DNA from: Proteles cristata cristata
Taxonomy: Eukaryota > Chordata > Mammalia > Carnivora > Hyaenidae
NCBI GenBank assembly: GCA_017311185.1
Contig: JAESUZ010000425.1
Location: forward strand, 310,001-374,000
DNA: 64,000 bases
Reading direction: 5' to 3'
Shown here: positions 1 through 36,200 of the stretch, one piece after another
Position numbering within the stretch: position 1 is the stretch's first letter
Layout of the letters: the number at the start of each line of letters is the position of its first letter
The notes under the pieces: model-generated
Told to the model about the DNA's origin: nothing
Databases searched by the model: none
Seen by the model: the letters and a program-made list of their open reading frames with translations, nothing else
Program-made: the position numbers and the translations under genes

Positions 1-708
1 CTGCTAAAAACCCCCTTCCCGTGTTTCCACACACCTAACCAATGGGTCTCAGCCTCCTCTGCTTACAGATGGGGAACCACAGTCCAGAGTGTGCTGGGGT
101 CTCCTGGGCTCGTCCGGACGGTGAAGGGCTCTGGGGCCGGACTCTGAGCAGAACCCCCTGCTCCATCACCAGCTAGCTGGGGACATCTGCAGCTAACTGC
201 CTTCTTGAGCTTGTTCCTTCTTGTTAAGGCAGGGATGCCAAGACCCGCAAGGCCCTCCCGCTGTGCCTGCTCTCTCCCTGACCCATCTCCTCCCTCCCCC
301 GTCCCTACTTGCCCTGCACACCAGAGCCACCCCTAATCTGGTCCTCCCTCTTCCCCAGGCCTCCTCCTGGGCTCCCCTGCGACGTCCCTGACTGCTGCAT
401 TAAATCTGGCCTCCCTGCTTTTTGCTTTTTACACAGCATTTACCACCATCTGACAAATACCAACTGCCTTGGCCTATCACCCCACTGCTCCTCGAACCTG
501 GGGGGGCCATTCACTGCTGGGTCTCTGGTACCTAGCAGGACCCCCACAGGGCAGACACCCCATGGGTATCTGACTGGCGGGGTGGGTGGGGCTTGCTTCC
601 CGGTGTGGAAATGCTTGGGGGGTGGGGGGGCAGGGCAGGAGTCTGCGCCCCCAGGCCCGCAAGCTCCTCCGGGCACACAGGGATGGAGAGGCGAGGCCTG
701 GCTGCTGG
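1..708. other. Intergenic 3' flank of EXOSC5, no gene seen
   Basis: No exon with recognisable protein similarity or splice context was found. In human the upstream neighbour is TMEM91, but none of its exons was recognised here. A stretch at about 235-470 resembles the 3' half of an L2 LINE in sense orientation (a phrase like 'cagcatttaccaccatctga' is typical of L2). The reading frames crossing this region are GC-rich and low in complexity, and look like chance. Confidence 0.5.
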
Positions 709-714
709 TTTATT
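709..714 (-). promoter_or_regulatory. EXOSC5: Polyadenylation signal of EXOSC5
   Basis: The plus strand reads TTTATT, so the EXOSC5 strand reads AATAAA, 45 nt after the EXOSC5 stop codon. No other canonical signal lies closer, so a very short 3' UTR is inferred. Confidence 0.75.
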
Positions 715-758
715 TTCCACGGAGGCGGCGGCGGGAGGGCGCCCTGCCCCAGCTTGCC

Positions 759-8548
<7,790 letters not shown>

Positions 8549-9046
8549 CTCCCCAGAGCCCACGTGCTACTGGGGCCCTCACTTCCGCGCAATGGCGCGC
8601 GCGTGCGTACAAGCTGCGTTTTCAGTGCGCACACGCCGATCCTGGGCGCCAGGACCAGCGCCCGCACGTGTCTCCGCGTTTACTAACAATCTGGCCCCTC
8701 CCACTCTCGCCTGCCAAATATTGGAATTCCATTGGAGATTAGCGAAGAGAGGGCGGGCCTTGGCCTGGGCTCGTCCTACCCGAGGTCCCCGGGCCCTAAA
8801 GCCCTGAGGCTTTGGTCGGGTTGCCCTCTTCTTTGCCTGTTACAGAAAAAACTTAGATGAGGTGATAAGAGTACTTTTATCAAGCTAGATTGTTTTGTCC
8901 ACTCATACCCGTGTCCAAGAGGCCGAAGAACTAGTAGCTTGTGGCTTCTTGGGAGGATGGGGCTAACCTTTGAATTAGGCTCATAAAGGGGCAGCCCTCA
9001 GTCTAGCGGAGGAGAGGGGCGGATCACTGAGGAGTCGTTAGCGAAG
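8549..9046. promoter_or_regulatory. Bidirectional promoter, EXOSC5 and BCKDHA
   Basis: Only 498 bp separate the two divergent start codons. The interval is CpG-rich near EXOSC5, with GCGC runs at about 8588-8605 resembling NRF1 sites and an E-box CACGTG near 8563. It also has two ATTGG (inverted CCAAT) boxes at 8720-8724 and 8731-8735 and a GC box GGGCGGG at 8751-8757. No TATA box was seen. The divergent arrangement is also that of human. Start sites were not determined. Confidence 0.75.
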
Positions 9047-26955
<17,909 letters not shown>

Positions 26956-27286
26956 GGCCCGTGCGCCCCAGCCCACCTCTGCCCACCTCAGCTCCCCCAG
27001 GGCTCAGCCCCACTCTGCGGGGGGGCTAGTCTGGGAGCTGCAGGATGCCACCCTGCTTCCCCAGCCAGCTCCCTCTAAAATACTGGGGCCAGGGCTCCAG
27101 CCCACCGTCCCCACTCCTCCAGGCTGTTACCCTGGGGGGCTCGGTCCCCCCTCCTGCCTGTTACAGTGCCTTCTCCCGGGGGCTGGGCCAGGATGCCTCC
27201 AGGACCAGAAGCCCCTCTGGGGTGGGCGTGGGGGCTTGGCCTGTGGAAGTCACTCCCTCAAAGTGAGAGGTGGTCAGCAGGTGGCC

Positions 27287-27292
27287 AATAAA
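27287..27292 (+). promoter_or_regulatory. BCKDHA: Polyadenylation signal of BCKDHA
   Basis: AATAAA lies 332 nt after the BCKDHA stop codon and is followed by a GT-rich 'ctctctgtgtttggctctg' stretch, a fitting downstream element. Confidence 0.85.
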
Positions 27293-27310
27293 CTCTCTGT
27301 GTTTGGCTCT

Positions 27311-27899
27311 GCGCCGCCACCACTGGTCTTTCCTGGAGTTTGGGAGGTGGGAGGAGAGCCCAGCATGACTGGTTTGGGACCTTGTTTCTCCACTATAGAT
27401 AAAGAAGGCCAGGCCGTTGAGATATCTACTTCCCCCGGAAGCTTTAGCAAGCTGGAGGGTCCGTTTCAGCAGCCAGGGTGGGGGTGGGGATCCTCCAGAG
27501 ATGGCCTCCTATTCTCCCCTGGATGGAACAAGACCGCTGTTCAGTGAAGTGACCAGGAGGCCGGCAGAGCTGGCCCAGTACGGGGTGGGGGGGCGTCTAG
27601 CATGAATGCCGGGGTGCAGCTGGGCTCCGCACTGTCGGCTGCTCTGGGACCCCACAGGTGCAAAGACCACGCCAGGCCTCAGAGTGGGGAGTGCGTGTTT
27701 TTCAAAAACAAAAAGTAGACAGTCCATTCCCTCCTGCTGCCCCATTCCCTGGCCCCAGAGGACCTAGGAGGGGCTCGAGCAGTCCTGGTTCTAGAATTCC
27801 CCCTTCACACCGAGGCCCAGAAGGAGAGGCCAAGCGAGAGACAGGCTCCGAGGTGCAGGCCGGGTCGGCCGTGGCCTCCTCTCCTCGGCCCCGCCAGGC
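27311..27899. other. Intergenic space between convergent BCKDHA and B3GNT8
   Basis: Tail-to-tail interval. It must contain the B3GNT8 3' UTR, but no AATAAA or ATTAAA was found on the minus strand close to the stop. B3GNT8 therefore probably uses a variant signal or one further down. No other feature was seen. Confidence 0.5.
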
Positions 27900-29093
27900 T
27901 CAGCACTGGAGCCGAGGCTCCTGCAGCTGTTTCCAGAGCCGAATGCTGCGCTGGGGGCTGAGGGGCCGCACCAGCAGCAGGTCCCGAAGCGTGCAGGGGT
28001 CGGCGGCGCGGTCTGCTGGCCAGGCTGTGAGGAAGCCTTTGTGGTTCTTTGGAGCCAGGCCCAGGGCCCGGAAGCACAGGCCTGTGTAGACATCATCGAA
28101 GGGGAAGGGGGCCACACGGGCTGCTGCCTGCAGCAGCCAGGGTGCCAGGTGCCCGGCGATGACATAGCCACCGCCACTGGCATAGGCCGGGTAGTCCCCT
28201 TGAAAGAAGGATGGAGGCACGTAGAAGGGTCCTCTGGGCTTCCGCAGGGGTCTGGCCTGGGTAAAGACCTCACCCAGGTAGAGGCTTCGGGCCCATCTTG
28301 GGGGCAGGGCCTGCAGGTGGTCCAGAAGGGCCTGGGTGTGCACGAAGGCATCATCCTGAGCCTGCAGGACGAAGCTCACGCCCGGGCAGTGGCGGTCCAG
28401 CCAGGCCAGCAGCAGCAAGTCTTTGAGCGTCCGATTGAAGGGGACGTCGAGGAAGTCCCAGAGTAGCAGGTCACCGTAGCGGCGGCTCTCCCAGGCCACC
28501 AGGGAGCTGAGGTCAGGCCCCCTCTCACCCTCCGGCGAGCCCAGCAGGAAGAGCAGCCGGACTCCAGCAGCCGGACTGCCCCACGTCTCCCTCACGGCCT
28601 GTCGCTCTGCAAAGCGCCCTGGTTCCGACTTGATGGCCAACAGAAGGTAGGGGACGTCGGTGCCTGAGCAGCCGGCCACTTGGCCGCTACCGCTTCTGGG
28701 CAGCCACAGTGGGAAGTGCCGGCAGGCCGCCGAGAGCAAAAAGCGGCGGAGGTTCTCAGGGTAGGAGGCAAAGTCCGGGATCTCGGCGGCGGCGGCGACC
28801 CCCCAGGCCCGGCAGCCCCCGGCCTCGGCGCTGTCCCCGCTGGGCAGTGACCCCAGCCGCCACTGCTGCTGGTTCCAGTAGGCAGAGAGCAGCGGGCCAG
28901 TCTGGCCCAGGCGGGCAGAGAGGTTAGCCGGGAGGGTGGGCTCGGGGGTAGCTGGTGTGGGGCCCGGTGGGGTGCCCTGGGGTCCCCGGTAGGCCTTGTT
29001 CAGCCAAGACTCAGATGTCCACTCGATGTACACCTTGAGGCCCAGGAGCGTGAGCAGCGCTGACAGGCAGAGAAGGCACTTGGGGCAGCGCAT
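27900..29093 (-). CDS. B3GNT8: Beta-1,3-N-acetylglucosaminyltransferase 8
   Basis: Single coding exon of 397 aa, the human length. This is a type II Golgi glycosyltransferase of family GT31 that extends polylactosamine on tetra-antennary N-glycans, helped by B3GNT2. A signal-anchor runs over about residues 6-22, followed by a Pro-rich stem. Galactosyl_T motifs are RQAVRETWG (164-172), the metal-site version QDDAF (246-250) and DDVYTGLC (333-340). Sequons are Asn57 (NLS) and Asn220 (NRT). The frame is open further upstream to 29360. The ATG at 29093 was chosen because it matches the family start MRCPKCLLC, and a likely 3' splice site lies 32 nt upstream (exon edge at 29125), so the longer N-terminus would be intronic. 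No frameshift or lost motif was seen. Confidence 0.96.
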   Translation of the reverse strand: MRCPKCLLCLSALLTLLGLKVYIEWTSESWLNKAYRGPQGTPPGPTPATPEPTLPANLSARLGQTGPLLSAYWNQQQWRLGSLPSGDSAEAGGCRAWGVAAAAEIPDFASYPENLRRFLLSAACRHFPLWLPRSGSGQVAGCSGTDVPYLLLAIKSEPGRFAERQAVRETWGSPAAGVRLLFLLGSPEGERGPDLSSLVAWESRRYGDLLLWDFLDVPFNRTLKDLLLLAWLDRHCPGVSFVLQAQDDAFVHTQALLDHLQALPPRWARSLYLGEVFTQARPLRKPRGPFYVPPSFFQGDYPAYASGGGYVIAGHLAPWLLQAAARVAPFPFDDVYTGLCFRALGLAPKNHKGFLTAWPADRAADPCTLRDLLLVRPLSPQRSIRLWKQLQEPRLQC

Positions 29094-29570
29094 GACCCAG
29101 CCCAGGCAAGGGGTGGCCGCGGGAGCTGCAAAGGAGCCACAGAGGCGTCTGGGGTGCAGGGATGGGCCCCAGCAGTCCCTGCCAGCCCTGTTCCTGCTCC
29201 TCAGCCCCAGACCCTGAAGCTGCCCCGGCTCTGCCCCATTCCCGACCTTGGAATCCAATTCCCATTCGTTCTGACACCCTGCTCTTTCCCTCAGCCCAGC
29301 CCCACCCAGGGGACTGGGGACTTGGCCATTCCAGCCCTCCTCCTTCCCCTCATCAAGCATCAGAATCCTGGGGTCAGCCCTTCCACCTCCTGGAGACCCA
29401 GCCTCCCTCGCCCAGCAGTCCCCACCCCAGGGAAGGGGAGCCAGCGACCTGCTCCCTGCTCTTTACCTCTGGGTCCGGCTCCCGCCTGCGCCAGTCCAGG
29501 GCCTCTGGTCAGGCCCTCCCTCGCCCCCTCCCTTCGGCTCTTGCCGACCTGCGGTGCAGCCAGTCTGAGT
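29094..29570 (-). promoter_or_regulatory. B3GNT8: Probable B3GNT8 5' UTR with one intron, and promoter
   Basis: On the minus strand 'tcctttgcag' ends at 29126, giving an acceptor just before the coding exon. A matching donor, CCAGAG then GTAAAG, is seen at 29461-29466. This would remove an intron of about 340 bp, giving a noncoding first exon from 29467 upward. It is inferred from splice motifs only. The start site was not located. Confidence 0.5.
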
Positions 29571-32070
29571 CTAACCCAGCCAGGGGCGGGGAGGGAGGCC
29601 GCAGGGCCCCAGGGGCCGGGAGGGGCCGGGGCGGGGCCGAGGGAGGAGAGGAGGGGAGGGGCAGGGAGGGCAGGAGGCCGACCTGAGGGATGGGGCTCTG
29701 GCGTGTTGGGGCTGGTTTTCTGGTGAGCCAGCGGAAAGGTTCAGGGAGGCCAGAGACAGATGGGGGACCCGGCGAGGCCAGGCAGGGAGAGCCAAGGGCT
29801 TGGGAGAGTCTGAGGGAGGGTGAGGCTGCGGGCTGGGCCTGAGCTTGGGCTGGGGAGTGCCGAGATGGCCCAGAGACAGGCGAGAGTCCCAAAGTGGCAG
29901 AGCTGGGAGGGGAGGCGGGCGGCTGGCACCCGGCCGCGGAGGCGGCAGACCGTGCTGAGGGGATGGGTCGGCCGTGCCAGAGATGGGGTGTGTTTGGCCA
30001 CCGGAGTCGGGTTGGGGGTGGGGAACAGGCTGGGTGGGTGGAGGAGGAGGGATGGGGGAGACCTCAGGGGCAGGCGGGGGAAGAGAAAGGAGAGGTGGAG
30101 GGGGAGGCAAAGAGAAGAGGGCCGGCTGCAAGGAGAGAGGGAGGGGAGGGACGTGGAGACAGGGAGTGAGGTACAGGGTAGCCGGCTGCCCCTGTGTGGG
30201 GAAGGGAGACAGAAGTTAGAGGCAGGTGGGGGACCCTGGGATGGGACAAGAAGAGGGCGCCTACGGATAGCCAGAGCCGCGGGGGAGGTGGAGAAGGGAG
30301 CTAGGGAGGAGCCGAGGGGACCAGATGGAAAGGGAAGGGGTGGGTGAAGGGAGAGGCCAATGGAGGGTGGGGTGAGGGCACCGGGGCTGCCCCGGCACCT
30401 CCTCCCACCCTCCACCCCTTTGGTGCCTCGGGTCTCCCTCGAGGGGCGGGGCGGGATCCATCCCTCCCCCGTCCCCCAGCACTCAGCCCCACCCACAGCT
30501 GCACCGTGACTCCGGGAACACTCACATCCGGCCCCCCGGGACCCGAGAGGGTGTCGGCCTGTGTTTACGGCCCTCCCTCCCGGGGCCTCTGCTGTTGGGG
30601 CTGCAGCAGCTGTCTGGGGAGGTGGGCAGACAAGGTCTCCTTAGCCCAGACCTCCTGGGAGCTTGGGTGGCTCCAGGGGCCCCTCTGAGCCCGGCCTGAC
30701 CCCTTTCTCTGATCAGCTCATCCTCGGCACCCTATCTGTCAGCAGCAGCCGGTCTGTCCGGTCGTCTGTCCGGAGCTGACTCCCTCCCCCTAAGTCTGAG
30801 TAATGGAGCCCGCGGGAGCGCGCAGAGGAAGTGCGAGTGTTGACGCGATGAAACCAGGGAGGGAGAGGACAGCCAGGGCCCCGAGCGCCCCGGAAGGGTC
30901 TTCCCGGCCGGCCTCCCTCACCCCCCACGCAGGGCTGGGAGAACCCAGCTTCTCCCGGGGGTGCAGAGGTCCTTCCGCCAGGGCCCATGCTGCTCCTTCT
31001 GGGGACGATTGGAAATCTCAGGGGACAGTTCTGGTCGTTACGGAATCGGAACGGGGAAAGTCCATCCCGGAGAGCGACTGAGGAGCTGCCTGCCTGTGGA
31101 ACACGGTTCTGGGGGGAGGTTGCAGGTCAAGCACGAGCAACCCAGCCCCACGCCCGCCTCCCTCGGCGCTGGGCCGCCTCCAGGTTACGCCAGGGCGGCT
31201 CCGGCTCCTCTCCTGACTGCCGGCCACACTGCAGGCCAAGTTCCCGTCAGCCGACCCGAGAGAGCCCTCAGAAGCACCCAGCTGCACCAGCTAACTCGTC
31301 ACTTCTAGTTAAGTGCCCACAGACCCCCGAACTTGACCCATCGGTGTGATATCCACCCTCACTGGCCTAAGAGCTTTAGACCCAGGTGTCCTTGGTTTCT
31401 GACTGCAAACCTTGCAATTCTTCTAGGATAGAAAGCTGCTGCCCCTGGGTCCCGGCAAGTGTCTGCGGCCGGGAGAGTGGGGACTTGACCCTTGGTGTTT
31501 GTGGGTCCGGTGATAGCAGGGTGCCAGTGAGGAGTCTAAGAGTAGACGCTTGCTTTCAAGGCCTCTGCTTGGGTGAGGTGAGCACAGCGCTTTTAGGCAC
31601 TGGAAGGCTGCTGGGCTCCTCGGATGTGGGGAACAGACGCTCCGGGAATGCGAGATCATCTGTTCCTTCTGGGTCCAAAAAGACAACCCCATTCCAGATT
31701 GCAGGGTCCCTCGTGTCCCAGTCAGCACCCACGCTTGCACATAAGAAACTTGTCAGGGCTGGGAATCCAACCATCATACCTTGGCAACCCACAACCCCCC
31801 AGGCTGTGTTTCCGGTTCTGGGCCCCCTGCTGCACGGACAGCAGGTAGGGGGCAGTCACGGGAGCTCCCCAGTTGGCCTACCCGGACTGAGCTGCGCTGA
31901 GCAAACACACCCGAGCCTGTCACTGTCTGGGAGCGCTCAAGGGCATGCCAAAGAATGTGTCCAGCACCTATGTTTAGAATTGTCACTATGGCCACATCGG
32001 TTCGCCAGTGCTGTATCAGCGCAGACCCGGTCAGGAGAGAAGCACCACACAGTACACTGAGCAGGTGAAG
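29571..32070. other. GC-rich upstream DNA of B3GNT8, no gene seen
   Basis: About 29580-30370 is strongly purine-rich on the plus strand (many GGGAGG and GAGGGG runs). It gives long Pro/Ser-rich open frames on the minus strand that look like composition effects. From 30400 to 32070 the sequence is mixed, GC-moderate DNA without recognised exons or clear repeats. Confidence 0.5.
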
Positions 32071-32316
32071 TTTTTTTTTTTGTTTGTTTTGTTTTTAGTA
32101 TTTTTTTATTATTTATTTCTAAGAGAGAGAGAGAGAGAGAGACAGTGTGAGCAGGGGAGGGTCAGAGAGAGAGGGAGACACAGACTCTGAAATAGGCTCC
32201 AGGCTCTGAGCTGGCAGTCAGCACAGAGCCCGACGCGGGGCTCGAACCCATGAACCGCGAGATCATGACCTAAGCGAATATCGGACGCTTAACCGACTAA
32301 GCCACCCAGGCGCCCC
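32071..32316 (-). mobile_element. CAN-SINE, TGCC subfamily
   Basis: Minus-strand copy with the 'gctggcagtcagcac' diagnostic segment and the head 'cgactaagccacccaggcgc'. Flanks 'aggtgaagttt' and 'tggtgaagttt' are the target-site duplication. It lies downstream of DMAC2. Confidence 0.92.
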
Positions 32317-33250
32317 ATGGTGAAGTTTAATATAAAGAATGACTGACTTGAGCGGCAAACCGAAAATAACCGGGCTCGTAAGGTGCCTGGGCATTTACTG
32401 GAAGCTTACCCGGCGGGGGTTTGGCGGAGAGTCCTTCACAGGGAGGCGCCTCCATGGAGGCACAGTTCTGAAGCTGCCTGGGTGGCTGGGTGGGTAGGTG
32501 GGGGTGTCAGGGGAAGCTGGTGACCGCTGGGCACTCGGGGAGCCCACCCCGCAGGGAGTGCACTGGTCAGGAATCAGGAAGCAAAAGCCTTCCCTCCTGG
32601 AATCTCTCGGGCGCCCTCTACTGACAGACCTTTGCACGCACTTAGCAAAGGAAGGGGCTCTCAAAGGCCCAGGTCGGTTTAGCAGGAACACGGTGGGACT
32701 TGGGGCGCTACTGGCATCCGGTGAGCGTAGGCCCAGGCTGCTGCAGCCTGTAGGCAGCTGGGCAGTGTCACACATGGAAGAACCGTCCCCGCAACGTGCC
32801 AGTAGCGCCCCTGTGTCAGCCAGGGTCCCCGCAGGAAGCAGCAGCACGCTCGGAGAAAAGTCTGGACACAAGAGCAGAGTTCCCTGCATGCCAGTGGGTA
32901 GGTGTGGAGAAACCGCGGGGGGGAGCACAGCTCCTGGCTGCTGACCGTCCCCCCAGGCCCGAAGAGGCAGGGGGAGGCGACTGCTGGAACCCAGGAGAGG
33001 AGCCTGTGGAGAGAGCTGCCTGACCGGAGACACGAGCTGTGACCGTTCGCCCAGGCCGCAGCCAGCCCCAGCCCGAGGTGGGGAAGAGCTACCCCAAACT
33101 CCCGCCCTCCCCACTGACCTGCCGGTGCCACACCCCTCATCCCACCCCGGCCCCCACGCCGAGTGAGCCCTACGGAAGCCGGAAGTACGGAGAACCATCC
33201 GACACTCCACAAGGCCCCGCCGAGATCCAGCCTGCCGGGCGGGCCGAGGG
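32317..33250. other. 3' flank of DMAC2, no separate gene seen
   Basis: Should hold the DMAC2 3' UTR. A possible ATTAAA on the minus strand lies at about 32325-32330, but no strong signal is near the stop. A 271-codon open frame on the minus strand is judged noncoding. Confidence 0.4.
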
Positions 33251-36200
33251 CTAGGCAGGCACCGGGCTGGCTGTGTCCTGAGACTGTGCCTCCGGCGCCA
33301 GCTTGAGGCCCTGGGCCCAGTCAGCCCCCAGCACCTCGCAGCTAGGAAGCATCTCTTCCACCAGGATCCGAGTGAGGCCCGGGCTGGAAACGGCAGGGAG
33401 GTCCGAGATGTCCAGCCTGCGGAGGTTCCTGAGAGGAGGCACCGAGGGGGCGGCCCGTGTCAGGATGGCCTCTGCGGGGGAGGGGTATGCCAGCCCCCAC
33501 TAGAGCCCCCAGCTCCTTAGCAGTAAAGTCCTTCAGGGTCCAGAACACGCTGGAGCGGCTCAAGGACACGACACCCGCCACGTTAATCCCAGACGCACAC
33601 TCTGGCTCCTACTGTTTACAACAAGTGTAAATGTCACGGGGTCATCGTTGAAACCAAAGGGAGGAAAAGCCAGGCATCCCTTCCCTCGGGTCCAAACTCA
33701 CCACAACTGCTCATCTGTGCTGACCCCACAGGCGCCCCAGATCTGTCGCAGAGGCAGGGACACAGGGACTGCCTGACCCCCCCCTCCCCCCATTTCCCGC
33801 ACCTGCCGGGTGGGAGCCCCCACCCTGGCTTGAGCCGAGGTCTCACCAGAGGTGGTGGAGACAGGCGAGGCCCCGTTCGGAGACTCGGGGACAGCCGGCC
33901 AGCGAGAGCTCCTGCAACGAGCTGGCCAACGGGTGGAGGCGGCTGAGACACCAGTCATCCACGTGGGGACAGCGCTGCAGCCACAGGGACTGGAGCTCCT
34001 TCAGGGGCACTGCAGGGGGGTGGGAGGGACAGCACTGAAGGCCTTTCCGGAGCCCACCGCCAAAGGGAGGGGGCGCGGGGCCGCCCGTCTCCGCAGCACT
34101 CACAGAGGCTGTCCAGGCCTTGGTAGTTGATGGCGCAGCCGCTGGCATCGACCGCCTCTACAGGCACCGTCTGCAACTTCAAGAAGTCCAGAGAGAAGTG
34201 GCCGCGCTGATTTGGCCGGATCCACTCCTTGCCCTGAAACCTGGAAGTTGGGGGCGGGGGGGGGTGTCAGCAGGGCACCTACTCTCCCCAGGCCGAGAGG
34301 ACGCTCCCCGCCCCAGGTGGCAACACAGTCCTACAGCATCTGGTGCACTCGCTCTGCGTCAGGCCCTGAAAGTTTCCATGGGGACAGAATGAGCGGTGGG
34401 TGCATAAACATCCTTTTTCAAAAAAGGAAAAAGGGGAGAAAAAACAGGAGGAGGAAGGGGCGAAGGAAGGAAAAGAAACGACATTTACTGAGCACGTGTG
34501 CCGGGCCAGGCCTGTTCCAAGTACTTCGAGAGCAAAATGGCTTTGAATCTTTGCAGCAAACCTTGTAGGCTGGGCACAACGACGGGCCCGTCTTACAGGT
34601 GACAGAGTGGAATGAAGCTCAGGAACAAGGCCCAAGCCCTAGCGCCAGTAGGGGCTGGAGCTCACAGGGAGTCGGGAAGGCCTCCGGGTCCGTGCCCCTC
34701 ATCCTCTCCATCCCCCCCAGCGTGCTTTGAACGCTGCGCCATCATACCTGACCGCGCCGCCCTGCTTCAGGATGAAATAGGCGCCCGCGACGTAGGGACC
34801 ATATCGCTGTTTGATGTAGTTGAAGGGCCTGTGGGGAGAACAGTAGCTGAGGCTGCGGCCCAGGGGGCTCCGTCCCCCTCATGGGGCCCCGGTGCTGCCC
34901 AGAGCCCACAGCAGCAGGACTGGGACGTGCAGACGGACAGACTGACACCGACTGCAAGGATTTACTGGGTATCTCTTCGGTGCTGGGCACCAACACAGAC
35001 AGTGGTCCCTGCCTTTGTGAAGCTAATTTACAGAAGGAAACGGATAACAAACCAGGAAGTTAAGGGCAAGTTGCAGAGAGAATCCGTTCCATGATTTCCA
35101 TGATGAAAATAACACAGAGGGATGGGCTGGGAGTGCCTTGGGCCAGGGGCGGGGAAGCAGAACGCTCCTTTAATAAGAAATACGTCTCGGGGCGCCTGGG
35201 TGGCTTAGTCGGTTAAGCGTCCGACTTTTGCTTAGGTCATGATCTCGCGGTTCGTGGGTTCGAGCCCCGCGTCGGGCTCTGTGCTGACTGCCAGCTCAGA
35301 GCCTGGAGCCTGTTTCAGTCTGTGACTCCCTCTCTCTCTGACCCTCCCCTGCTCATGCTGTCTCTCTCTCTCTCCTAGAAATAAATTAAAAAAATATTTA
35401 AAAAAAAAAGAAATACATCTTGCAGGAGGTGACGCTTGAGCAGAGATTTGAGTGGTGGGAAGAAAAGTCGGAGGTCAAGGCAAGAGCCTGCCAGGCCAAG
35501 AGGACACCTAGCGTAAAGGCTCAGAGACTCAAATTTGGATGGCAGGAAAAACAGCCATGTGGACACCATGCTGGAGTCTACGGCCATACCACCCTGAACG
35601 CGCCCGATCTCGGCTGATCTCAGAAGCTAAGCAGGGTCCGGCCTGGTTAGTACTTGGATGAGACACCATGCTGGTGGCGGGGAGGGGAGTGGGGGAAGGG
35701 GTCTCAAAGCTCAGATTTCAGGCCTGGGAGTCTGGCTTTTATCCTAGTCGCAATGGGAAACGATTTGAAGGTTTTAAGTAAAATAGTGTTTCCTATTTTT
35801 TTTTTTTAAGTTTATTTGTTTTGAGAAAGGAGAGAGAATCCCAAGCAGGCTCAATGTGGGGCTTGAACTTACAGAACTGTGAGATCATGACCTGAGCCAA
35901 AACCAAGAGCCTGAAGCTTAACCGACTGAGCCACCCAGGTGCCCCTCTATTTTAGTTACTTAAGAGTCCTTTGGATGATTTATAGACCACAGACAGGAAG
36001 AGGCAAAAGGGGACCAGCTTAGGAGATTAGTGCACTAAACCGAACCATAAAACGAAGGGGCTCAGACTAGGCTAAAACAGTGAGGACCAGTAATAACTGG
36101 TCAGATGTGGGATGGTCTATGGGGCGCCTGGGTGGCTCAGTTGGTTAAGCGTCCAACTTTGGCTCAGGTCATGATGTCACAGTTCGTGGGTTTGAGCCCC

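Larger units (their letters stand above)
34955..36105 (-). mobile_element. L2 LINE, antisense, interrupted
   Basis: Antisense L2 in DMAC2 intron 2. Blocks such as 'gtgacgcttgagcagagatt' and 'gcaatgggaaacgatttgaa' keep the consensus order, split by two CAN-SINEs (35189 and 35796) and by a 5S rRNA retrocopy at 35575. A third SINE follows at 36121. It is the same element type as at 38655. Confidence 0.75.

Noticed and set aside
29094..29360. Upstream 89-residue extension of the B3GNT8 frame
   Set aside because: A good acceptor at 29126 and the family N-terminus at 29093 show the extension is most likely intron read-through.
29741..30496. 251-codon Pro/Ser-rich minus-strand frame upstream of B3GNT8
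   Set aside because: Composition effect of a purine-rich plus strand; no family resemblance, and several overlapping frames look the same.
32395..33210. 271-codon minus-strand frame just past DMAC2
   Set aside because: No recognisable domain and low-complexity GC-rich sequence in the presumed 3' UTR.
35189..35260. tRNA-like sequence with A- and B-box resemblance
   Set aside because: It is the tRNA-derived head of a CAN-SINE, repeated in many copies here, not a tRNA gene.
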